From: Ferrithrix thermotolerans DSM 19514
GTDB lineage: Bacteria; Actinomycetota; Acidimicrobiia; Acidimicrobiales; Ilumatobacteraceae
Assembly (NCBI GenBank): GCA_945860575.1
Contig: CAMAQQ010000084.1
Location: 1-5,889 of the forward strand
Direction: 5' to 3'
Length of the DNA: 5,889 nt
Under the pieces are notes generated by a model. The model was not told where the DNA came from. It searched no databases and saw nothing but the letters and a program-made list of their open reading frames with translations. This document shows, piece after piece, positions 1-5,889 of this stretch. The stretch's first letter is position 1. Every line of letters begins with the position of its first letter. A program made the position numbers and the translations under genes.

Positions 1-333
1 GGTGATCGTGATCATCAAAAACGACCAAAAATGGGAAAAGTTGCAAGTGATTTAGCGGATGTGGTTGTTATCACATCCGACAATCCTCGCTTAGAAGATG
101 CTTCCGTTATCGCCAAACAAATTGAAGATGGGTGCAACCCCGCTTTCAAAAAGTCAACTTATGTTATTCTTGACAGACGTGCGGCAATAGCACGAGCATT
201 TTCGGTGGCGTGCAGCGGAGACATAGTGGTAATCGCTGGCAAAGGTCACGAATTAACTCAAACAATAGGCGCAAACGGGATCGAATTTAACGATGTCGCT
301 GTGTCAAGAGAACTTTTAAAGGTGGCCTTGTGA
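1..333 (+). CDS. murE: MurE, UDP-MurNAc-tripeptide synthetase, C-terminal part (5' end outside window)
   Basis: Cytoplasmic ATP-dependent ligase that adds the third residue of the peptidoglycan stem peptide to UDP-MurNAc-L-Ala-D-Glu. The frame is open from base 1 and ends at TGA 331-333, giving 110 visible codons, so most of the protein (N-terminal and central ATPase domains) lies upstream. What is visible is the C-terminal ligase domain. It opens with GDRD..KRPKMG, the family's (G)DRD..KR..M motif. DNPR follows at visible residues 27-30 (bases 79-90), then a D-R..AI..A segment, and IAGKGHE around residues 78-84. In the family, DNPR marks meso-diaminopimelate specificity, whereas lysine-adding enzymes differ at the Arg, so a DAP-type wall is inferred. 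The usual DNPR-x-EDP reads EDA here, a minor change. The stop codon overlaps the mraY start. The next gene is mraY, not the expected murF. Confidence 0.95.
   Translation, partial: GDRDHQKRPKMGKVASDLADVVVITSDNPRLEDASVIAKQIEDGCNPAFKKSTYVILDRRAAIARAFSVACSGDIVVIAGKGHELTQTIGANGIEFNDVAVSRELLKVAL
318..325 (+). promoter_or_regulatory. Shine-Dalgarno sequence for mraY
   Basis: AAAGGTGG lies inside the last codons of murE. Its AAGGTG core matches the anti-Shine-Dalgarno end of 16S rRNA and sits 5 bases before GTG 330. This is the clearest ribosome binding site in the window. It favours the GTG at 330 over the in-frame ATG at 345 as the mraY start. Confidence 0.6.
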
Positions 334-1394
334 TTGCAATTTTGATGGCGGCAGGAGTCGCAATGTTTGCTTCACTTGCAACTACCCGTCTGCTGATGGT
401 TGTATTTAAGCGTCTCGGCAAGGGCCAACCAATTCTTGGTGCTGAAGATCGTGGACCCGTTCAGCACATGAGCAAGCAAGGCACACCGACAATGGGTGGA
501 ATCGCGATCTTATTTTCAGCCGCTTTTGGTTGGTTGGTCGCTCACCTGCGCGATGGACTTCCGTTTTCTGATCAAGCGATGATCATTTGGGTTTCTGTTT
601 TCGTGTTGGCGACAATTGGTTTTCTGGACGACTTTCTTAAAGTGCAACGCCAGCACAATCGCGGAATATTCTGGAAAAAAAAGGGCTACATAACTTTTGG
701 CATTTGCCTTGTTTTGACTTGGTGGTTGCATGCGGCCACAGGTGTCAGTGAAACACTTTCATTTACACGTTCTGATCTTCCAGGTATCACATTCACCTGG
801 CCACTTTTTGTTATTTGGACGGCGTTAATGGTCTGGGGAACATCAAATGCAGTCAATATCACCGACGGTCTAGATGGTCTTGCGGCTGGTTCGGCAACAT
901 TCGGGTTCGTTGCGTTCACCGTTATCGGTTACTGGGCGTTTAGAAATCCCAATCTCTACGACAATGTGATTAATCCTCTTGACCTTGCGGTTCTTTCGGC
1001 CGCACTAGGTGGCGCATGTGGTGGTTTTTTGTGGTGGAACGCCGCACCAGCGCGAATTTTTATGGGAGACGTCGGAGCGCTCGGTATCGGCACGGCGCTC
1101 GGTTTTCTTGCCATTACAACCAATACGCATCTTTTGTTGCCAATTATTTGTGGCATCAATGTTTTCGAAGCCGGTTCTGTCGCGGTTCAGATGGGAGTAT
1201 TCAAAGCGTCTGGTCGCAAGAAACGATTATTGCTCAACTCGCCGATTCATCATCACTTTGAGCAACTCGGTTGGCCTGAGACAACGGTAATTATTCGCTT
1301 TTGGATTATTTCTGCAATCTGCGTCGCAACTGCAGTTGCAATTTTCATTGCCGACTTCACAGACATGCAGAATCTCGCCAGGTTGCGTCGCTGA
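330..1394 (+). CDS. mraY: MraY, phospho-MurNAc-pentapeptide transferase
   Basis: Integral membrane enzyme that transfers phospho-MurNAc-pentapeptide from UDP to undecaprenyl phosphate on the cytoplasmic face, making lipid I. It has 354 residues, close to the usual 360. Family motifs in order: GTPTMGG at 51-57; the catalytic double Asp at 100-101 in FLDDFLKV; NITDGLDGLAAG from 176; FMGDVGA with the third conserved Asp at 247; and the HHHFE motif at 307-311 within SPIHHHF. Many hydrophobic segments run through the protein, as expected for a ten-helix enzyme. The GTG start is backed by an AAGGTG ribosome site and by a GTGA overlap with the murE stop, implying translational coupling. The loop after the DD motif reads NRGIFWKKKGYI instead of the more common SLGL-type sequence, and the third motif has Ala250 where Ser is common. 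All catalytic residues are kept, so activity is expected. Confidence 0.97.
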   Translation: MIAILMAAGVAMFASLATTRLLMVVFKRLGKGQPILGAEDRGPVQHMSKQGTPTMGGIAILFSAAFGWLVAHLRDGLPFSDQAMIIWVSVFVLATIGFLDDFLKVQRQHNRGIFWKKKGYITFGICLVLTWWLHAATGVSETLSFTRSDLPGITFTWPLFVIWTALMVWGTSNAVNITDGLDGLAAGSATFGFVAFTVIGYWAFRNPNLYDNVINPLDLAVLSAALGGACGGFLWWNAAPARIFMGDVGALGIGTALGFLAITTNTHLLLPIICGINVFEAGSVAVQMGVFKASGRKKRLLLNSPIHHHFEQLGWPETTVIIRFWIISAICVATAVAIFIADFTDMQNLARLRR

Positions 1395-1395
1395 G

Positions 1396-2760
1396 ATGAC
1401 AACAACGCTTGTCTACGGCTTGGCAATCGCGGGTCGGGCAGTGGCAAAAGAACTTGTCGCACGTGGTCAATGCGTTTTACTTGCAGACGACTCAAAAGAA
1501 GATTCGGCTATCGCAGCGCACAATCAATTTGCAGACGAACTTGGGGCTCGTTTTGTTTCTTGTCCAGATGCACGACAACTGCAAGAAATGATCACTCAAG
1601 TTGATCAGGTTTCGCCGGCACCAGGAGTTCCCGAAGAACATCAAGTCATAAAGTTCTCGAAAAGTCAAAATAAATTTATTGCCTCTGAAATTGAACTCGC
1701 GTATCAGTTAGAACAACTGGCATCGACTCCTCGCCCAATGATCGCCGTAACGGGCACGGATGGCAAGACAACTACAACAATGATGGCGGCTGCAATTTTA
1801 AGTGCGTCTGGTTTACGTTCGATGGCTGTTGGCAATACAGAACTACCTTTGATTTCGTCTTTAAGCAGTGATACGCAGGCCTTCGCAGTTGAATGTTCAA
1901 GTTTCAGATTGGCGTATACGAAACAGTTTCGCGCCAAGGCATCGGTCTGGCTTAATCTTGCGCCCGATCACTTGGATTGGCACTCATCTTTTGAATCATA
2001 TAAGTGTGCCAAGGCGCAAATGTGGGCGCATCTACGTGACGATGATGTGGCTGTAGTGCCACAACACGATGAAGTAATTGGCGCAATCGCCAAGCAGAGT
2101 GGCGCACGGATTGTTAGTTTCGGATCAGAGACTGGCGATTACCACGTGAGTCACGGAGTCTTGAATTCACCAACTGGGCGAATCATGAATGTTTCTGAGA
2201 TGCGTCGAAGTTTGCCACACGATATTACGAATGCCCTTGCCGCAGCTGCGATAACCATTGAGTCTGGTCTAGCAACCAAAAATGATGTGGCAAATGCCCT
2301 TTCCGAATTTATCAATGCACCTCATCGAATCGAGTTGGTTGCAACACATCGCGGTGTCGCGTGGTACAACGATTCAAAAGCAACGAGCCCACATGCATCA
2401 AAGGTTGCATTGAAATCTTTTGACTCAATCGTGCTGATCGCTGGCGGAAAAAACAAAGGTCTTGATTTATCTGAGATGGCGTGTCAGCCAAATGCGATGC
2501 GGGCCGTAGTCGCGATCGGTGCCGCGCAAAGAGAAATTCAAGATGCTTTTTCGACGGTCTGCGAGGTTCGCACTGCAAACTCAATGCACGAAGCAATTTT
2601 TGTGGCAAATGCATTGGCAAAAACTGGCGATGTTGTTTTGCTTTCACCGGGTTGCACAAGTTACGACTGGTACGCAAACTATGGACAGCGCGGTGATGAT
2701 TTCACAAGAGAAGTTAAGGCGCTCGTAGCAAGCGTCAAGGCGACTGAGGCGACTCAATGA
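1396..2760 (+). CDS. murD: MurD, UDP-MurNAc-L-alanine:D-glutamate ligase
   Basis: Cytoplasmic ATP-dependent ligase that adds D-Glu to UDP-MurNAc-L-Ala. It has 454 residues, normal for the family. Visible motifs: N-terminal nucleotide-sugar fold beginning VYGLAIAGRAVA, with SPAPGVP at 73-79; ATP-binding loop TGTDGKTTT from 119; ECSSF with metal-binding Glu166; NLAPDHLDWH at 187-196; Lys206 in YKCAKAQ, at the place of the carbamylated Lys; linker to the C-terminal domain at PHRIEL (309-314); NDSKATSPHA from 325; and SPGCTSYDWY at 417-426, followed by the RGDDF tail. The frame is open upstream to an ATG at 1336, but that codon lies deep inside mraY and adds 20 unrelated residues. ATG 1396, one base after the mraY stop, fits the family N-terminus. 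No strong ribosome site is seen, so coupling to mraY is likely. The common SSFQL reads SSFRL here, a small deviation. Confidence 0.96.
   Translation: MTTTLVYGLAIAGRAVAKELVARGQCVLLADDSKEDSAIAAHNQFADELGARFVSCPDARQLQEMITQVDQVSPAPGVPEEHQVIKFSKSQNKFIASEIELAYQLEQLASTPRPMIAVTGTDGKTTTTMMAAAILSASGLRSMAVGNTELPLISSLSSDTQAFAVECSSFRLAYTKQFRAKASVWLNLAPDHLDWHSSFESYKCAKAQMWAHLRDDDVAVVPQHDEVIGAIAKQSGARIVSFGSETGDYHVSHGVLNSPTGRIMNVSEMRRSLPHDITNALAAAAITIESGLATKNDVANALSEFINAPHRIELVATHRGVAWYNDSKATSPHASKVALKSFDSIVLIAGGKNKGLDLSEMACQPNAMRAVVAIGAAQREIQDAFSTVCEVRTANSMHEAIFVANALAKTGDVVLLSPGCTSYDWYANYGQRGDDFTREVKALVASVKATEATQ
2745..2749 (+). promoter_or_regulatory. Shine-Dalgarno sequence for ftsW
   Basis: TGAGG near the 3' end of murD lies 7 bases upstream of ATG 2757. 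With the ATGA overlap it supports 2757 as the ftsW start. The match is short. Confidence 0.4.
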
Positions 2761-3953
2761 GTGCAACTGTGTCGGGTTCGGGTCGCACAGCGACATTGGC
2801 TGAGCGTCGTCGCGACGTGCTCGAAGATCGCGGTCTTACCGTGACAGGTCCCAGTTCATTGGGTGCCCCAAATGCCACAGTATTTTGGATTTTGATTACT
2901 GTCCTGAGTTTGGTCACATTCGGATTAGTGATGGTTTTGTCTTCGTCTTCAATCGTCGCTCTTAATCGCGGAATGTCGCCATGGAAAATGTTCTTCAAGC
3001 AATTTATGTGGTCAAGTGTTGGTGTTGTCGGTATGGCGCTTTTTTATTTTTTCCCGCACTCGCTTTTACGAAAATTCGTCTTACCAGGTCTAATTATCGC
3101 CTTCGGACTGATGACTCTGCCGTTTGCTCCGGGTATCGGCGTGAGTACCAATGGCGCTCGTGCATGGGTTGCGATTGGTCCGGTTGGTTTTCAGCCATCG
3201 GAGTTTTTGAAGTTTGCGCTCCTGATTTATTGCGCGCATTTGCTGAGTAAGCGTCGCAAAGAAAACACCGAAATATCTGCCACGATGAAACCGATTCTGC
3301 GTGTATGGATTATCTCTGCTGCGCTGTGCCTTGTTCAAAAAGACCTGGGCGGCGCAATTATTATCACTTGCATTGTCTTGACCTTGTTATTTATGGCCGG
3401 CACACCACTACGGATCGTTTTCCCACTGTCATTGATGTCGATTCTGATTGGCGGCTTATTTACTTTGTCGAGTTCGTCCCGACGCAATCGTTGGACAGCA
3501 TTTATGAATCTAGATGAGACAAAAAGTGGATATGGATATCAGGTTTGGCAATCAATTCTGGCGATTTCTAATGGGGGTATAACTGGTACTGGAGCCGGTG
3601 CCGGCACGGGCAAGTGGGGCTATGTGCCACTTGCGCACAGTGACTTTATATTTTCAACAATTGCAGAAGAGTTCGGTTTGATTGGCGTGAGCATCGTCAT
3701 TGGTGGATTTTTGATTCTTACTCTTTTCGGTTTGCAAGCAAGCAAGAGAGCTCCGGACAAATTCACGGCACTTGTCGCCGGGGGTGTGACGATGTGGTTT
3801 GCATTGCAGGCGTGCATCAACATCGGTGGAGTAACTGGCTCTATGCCTGTCACAGGTCTGACTCTTCCGCTTATTTCTTATGGAGGAAGTTCGCTTCTCG
3901 TGTGCATGTCCGCAGCAGGCTTGCTACTCAATGTCGCTCGTAATATGGACTGA
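2757..3953 (+). CDS. ftsW: FtsW, SEDS-family septal peptidoglycan glycosyltransferase
   Basis: Polytopic membrane protein that polymerises lipid II into glycan strands at the division site, normally with a class B penicillin-binding protein. It has 398 residues: a charged N-terminal cytoplasmic stretch of about 40, then roughly ten hydrophobic segments (first near 42-64, last near 370-393). SEDS hallmarks: LVMVLSSSS in helix 1; NGARAWVAIGPVGFQPSEFLKF at 132-153; GYGYQVWQSILAISNGG at 258-274; a Gly-rich GTGAGAGTG at 277-285; HSDFIF with Asp296, matching the essential Asp of the large extracellular loop; EE at 304-305; and SYGGSSL near 374-380. The dcw position next to murD and murG favours FtsW over RodA. 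The normally near-invariant PDLG after helix 5 reads KDLG (Lys195). The start overlaps the murD stop (ATGA), so the two are likely coupled. Confidence 0.95.
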   Translation: MSATVSGSGRTATLAERRRDVLEDRGLTVTGPSSLGAPNATVFWILITVLSLVTFGLVMVLSSSSIVALNRGMSPWKMFFKQFMWSSVGVVGMALFYFFPHSLLRKFVLPGLIIAFGLMTLPFAPGIGVSTNGARAWVAIGPVGFQPSEFLKFALLIYCAHLLSKRRKENTEISATMKPILRVWIISAALCLVQKDLGGAIIITCIVLTLLFMAGTPLRIVFPLSLMSILIGGLFTLSSSSRRNRWTAFMNLDETKSGYGYQVWQSILAISNGGITGTGAGAGTGKWGYVPLAHSDFIFSTIAEEFGLIGVSIVIGGFLILTLFGLQASKRAPDKFTALVAGGVTMWFALQACINIGGVTGSMPVTGLTLPLISYGGSSLLVCMSAAGLLLNVARNMD

Positions 3954-3975
3954 TTGCTGAATACGGGCGAAGATT

Positions 3976-5889
3976 TTGAACAAATCAAATCATTTAGTTT
4001 TCGCCGTGATCACAGGTGGTGGCACGAGTGGACATGTGATGCCCGCATTGGCGATCGCCGAAATACTTGTTGATTCTGGATACTCGCAAAATCAAATACA
4101 TATGGTCGGCACGATGAATGGAGTTGAAACGAAACTCGTTCCGCCCACGGGAATCGCACTGACACTTCTCGACGTGCGTGGTTTTAGTAGAAAACTTTCG
4201 TTTGTTGCAATGAAGAGAAATTTACAGACCGTAATCATGTTGCGACGAGCCATCGACAACGCGACCGCACTGTTGCAGAGTTTGAAGCCAGCAGTTGTAA
4301 TTTCAGTTGGCGGGTATGGCAGCGTTGCGGCGACTCGTGCCGCAGGCAGATTGAAGATTCCGGTTGTCACGGTTTCGTACGATCGTTTGCCAGGTCGCGC
4401 AACCAAGTGGCAGGCTCGCCAGGCTGCCGCTACGGCCGTGGCTTATTTGCCCACTAAGTTGCGCGGTGCGATTTTGACCGGCGCACCAGTTCGTCGCTCG
4501 ATTCGAAACCTAGATCTCACTGCAACGCGTGATGCGGCTCGCTTGCGACTGGGTCTTCCAAAGACGGGCAAAGTTGTCGCTGTTACAGGGGGATCACTCG
4601 GGTCAGCATTTCTTAACGCACTAACACGAGAATTTGTCGAAAAACATCAGGACCGTCAAGAACTTTCAATTATCCATCTGACTGGTGAGAGATATTCGAA
4701 TTCGGATCTGCCAACACATGAGAATAAGAACGGTCTTTTTTATCTCAGGTTGCCCGCGACCGATTCAATGCAAGACATTTACGCGGCGAGTGATCTAGTT
4801 ATCTCTCGTGCTGGGGCAAGCACAATCGCCGAACTGGCAACAGTCGGGCGAGCCAGCATTCTGATTCCGTGGAAGCAATCTGCAGAGAACCACCAATTTT
4901 ACAACGCTCAGTGGCTTGGTGATTCGGGTGGGGCAATAGTTTTAGACGAAGATACTGTCTCGAAACAGCAGATTTGCAACACCGTGATTGCATTGATTGA
5001 TGATCGCGAAAAATTGCTCGTGATGAATCAGTGCGCTCGCGAAGCCGGCAAGTTGCATCGTGAATCTGGATTGGTGAAACTAATCTCAACTGTTGCCAAC
5101 AATAAATCGGTATCTGTTGGTGAACGCGATTTTTCGCTTGACAAACAACGCAAAATACATGTAGTGGGTGCGGGTGGTCCAGGAATGTCGGCAATTGCGA
5201 CCGTACTAGCCGAGATGGGCCACATTGTCTCTGGTAGCGATATTCACGACACTGAAGTGATTGAGCGACTCAGAAAAGTTGGCGTGAAAATAAATATCGG
5301 ACACAACATTGATGTAGTTGCAAATTGCGACGCCGTGACTGGTTCGCCCGCGATACCAAAAAGCAATATCGAATATCAAAGCGCCATAAATTCGGGTATT
5401 CAAGTTTTATCGAGAGCCGAGATTCTCTCTGAAATCTGTAGACAGGCACGCAGCGTAGGCATTGCCGGAACTCACGGTAAAACCACGACATCATCAATGT
5501 TGACGGCTATTTTGATTGAGGCCAAATTGAACCCGAGTTATTTAATTGGCGGTGATGTCAATGACCTTGGGCGAGGCGCCTCGTGGACAGGTAGTGATTT
5601 ATTCGTCGTTGAAGCCGATGAAAGCGACTCGACCCATCTGCAGTTGCCACTTATGGGAGCGATTTTGACAAATGTTGACATTGACCATTTGGATAATTTT
5701 GAGACATTTGATGCAATTCGCGAAAGTTTCAATGAGTTCATCGGCAAGGTCAACGGCCCACGAGTTTTGTGCGTCGATGATCCATTTTGTGCCGAAATCG
5801 CCCAGCAACTCGGGGCGATTAGTTACAGCGCCGAATTAAATAGTTCAAAGTCGAAAATTCCTGCGACTGCAGATTATGTTGCCGATGAA
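3976..5889 (+). CDS. murG-murC: MurG-MurC fusion protein: lipid II-forming GlcNAc transferase joined to UDP-MurNAc:L-alanine ligase (3' end outside window)
   Basis: A single frame with no stop encodes 638 visible residues and continues past the window. Residues 1-375 are MurG, which transfers GlcNAc from UDP-GlcNAc to lipid I at the inner membrane face: TGGGTSGHV at 13-21 (His20), NGVETKLVP, VGGYGS with Tyr114, GGSLGSAFLN at 205-214, SRAGASTIAE with Glu286, and NHQ at 305-307. About 17 linker residues follow. From about 393 comes MurC, which adds L-Ala to UDP-MurNAc: GAGGPGMSA at 398-406, ATP loop AGTHGKTTT at 497-505, EADESD at 546-551, and TNVDIDHLD at 565-573. The MurC C-terminal domain is outside the window. 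The start is uncertain: an in-frame stop at 3958-3960 limits it, and TTG 3976 keeps the whole first beta strand. GTG 4006 would remove most of it. No good Shine-Dalgarno site is seen. In MurG the usual HEQN reads VSYD (133-136). Confidence 0.9.
   Translation, partial: MNKSNHLVFAVITGGGTSGHVMPALAIAEILVDSGYSQNQIHMVGTMNGVETKLVPPTGIALTLLDVRGFSRKLSFVAMKRNLQTVIMLRRAIDNATALLQSLKPAVVISVGGYGSVAATRAAGRLKIPVVTVSYDRLPGRATKWQARQAAATAVAYLPTKLRGAILTGAPVRRSIRNLDLTATRDAARLRLGLPKTGKVVAVTGGSLGSAFLNALTREFVEKHQDRQELSIIHLTGERYSNSDLPTHENKNGLFYLRLPATDSMQDIYAASDLVISRAGASTIAELATVGRASILIPWKQSAENHQFYNAQWLGDSGGAIVLDEDTVSKQQICNTVIALIDDREKLLVMNQCAREAGKLHRESGLVKLISTVANNKSVSVGERDFSLDKQRKIHVVGAGGPGMSAIATVLAEMGHIVSGSDIHDTEVIERLRKVGVKINIGHNIDVVANCDAVTGSPAIPKSNIEYQSAINSGIQVLSRAEILSEICRQARSVGIAGTHGKTTTSSMLTAILIEAKLNPSYLIGGDVNDLGRGASWTGSDLFVVEADESDSTHLQLPLMGAILTNVDIDHLDNFETFDAIRESFNEFIGKVNGPRVLCVDDPFCAEIAQQLGAISYSAELNSSKSKIPATADYVADE
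5077..5163 (+). other. MurG-MurC junction without start or stop codon
   Basis: These 29 codons join the last MurG helix to the first MurC beta strand. None is a stop, and none is ATG, GTG or TTG. The nearest possible in-frame starts are GTG 5074, still in the MurG terminal helix, and GTG 5164, already inside the MurC nucleotide-binding strand. No Shine-Dalgarno-like purine run precedes either. The linker proper is polar and charged (VGERDFSLDKQRK), as expected for a flexible interdomain tether. Confidence 0.75.
5152..5889 (+). other. murC: MurC module of the MurG-MurC fusion (partial)
   Basis: The region from about residue 393 of the fusion aligns by motif with the beginning of free-standing MurC: a Rossmann-like UDP-MurNAc-binding domain (IHVVGAGGPGMSA, VSGSD, GH, then GSPAIP and LSRAEIL) followed by the ATPase domain (GTHGKTTTSSM, IGGDVNDLG, EADESDSTHL, NVDIDHLDNF, DDP). 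About 246 residues are visible, roughly half of a typical MurC. The stretch between the DDP motif and ADY carries several extra residues (around SAELNSSKSKIP) compared with the family pattern as I recall it. This entry is a domain of the preceding CDS, not a separate gene. Confidence 0.85.

Noticed and set aside
1..333. The upstream fragment could be MurF rather than MurE
   Set aside because: The DNPR and AGKGHE motifs and the DRD..KR opening are MurE signatures.
1336..1395. Longer MurD start at ATG 1336
   Set aside because: It would add 20 residues read from inside mraY in another frame. ATG 1396 fits the MurD N-terminal strand and the tight operon spacing.
2312..2677. 121-codon open frame on the minus strand
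   Set aside because: It is antisense to conserved MurD C-terminal motifs and shows no family features.
3582..3611. GC-rich, repeat-like run (ACTGG/GCCGG units) in ftsW
   Set aside because: It encodes the Gly-rich GTGAGAGTG segment that the SEDS family has at this place before the HSDFIF motif. It is a coding constraint, not a regulatory repeat.
5074..5166. Separate MurC start by internal initiation at GTG 5074 or GTG 5164
   Set aside because: The first is inside the MurG terminal helix and the second inside the MurC nucleotide-binding strand. Neither has a ribosome site. A minor internal product cannot be excluded.
4799..5194. 131-codon open frame on the minus strand
   Set aside because: It lies wholly antisense to the clear MurG-MurC coding sequence, has no recognisable motif, and its composition looks like a codon shadow.

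Overview
The window is a stretch of a bacterial division and cell wall (dcw) operon. All genes are on the + strand and packed almost without gaps: the 3' end of murE, then mraY, murD, ftsW, and one long open frame encoding MurG followed by MurC that runs off the right edge. Base composition looks slightly below half G+C by eye. The MurE fragment carries the DNPR motif of meso-diaminopimelate-adding enzymes. Several sequence details (the MraY loop around NRGIFWKKKGYI, a VSYDRLPG segment in MurG, the SPGC..YDWY motif of MurD) resemble, from memory, high-G+C Gram-positive bacteria of the Acidimicrobiia type (Actinobacteriota), perhaps an uncultured aquatic member with reduced G+C. That placement is an inference and could not be checked here.

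Layout: 1-333 is the MurE C-terminal domain. 330-1394 is MraY, with a GTG start overlapping the murE stop in GTGA. 1396-2760 is MurD, one base after mraY. 2757-3953 is FtsW, overlapping the murD stop in ATGA. 3954-3975 is a 22-base spacer. 3976-5889 is MurG joined in frame to MurC, with no stop before the window ends. There is no gene-free stretch over 300 bases, and I saw no RNA gene, mobile element, CRISPR array, promoter or terminator.

How the genes work together: MurC, MurD and MurE add L-Ala, D-Glu and (here probably) meso-DAP to UDP-MurNAc. MraY moves the finished UDP-MurNAc-pentapeptide onto undecaprenyl phosphate to make lipid I. MurG adds GlcNAc to give lipid II, and FtsW polymerises lipid II into septal glycan. 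The overlaps and minimal spacing imply one transcript with translational coupling.

Two features stand out. First, MurG and MurC are encoded as a single polypeptide: the frame is open through the junction, and there is no ATG, GTG or TTG codon in the linker where a separate MurC would normally start. Second, murF, usually between murE and mraY, is not there. The MurG half also lacks the usual HEQN motif.
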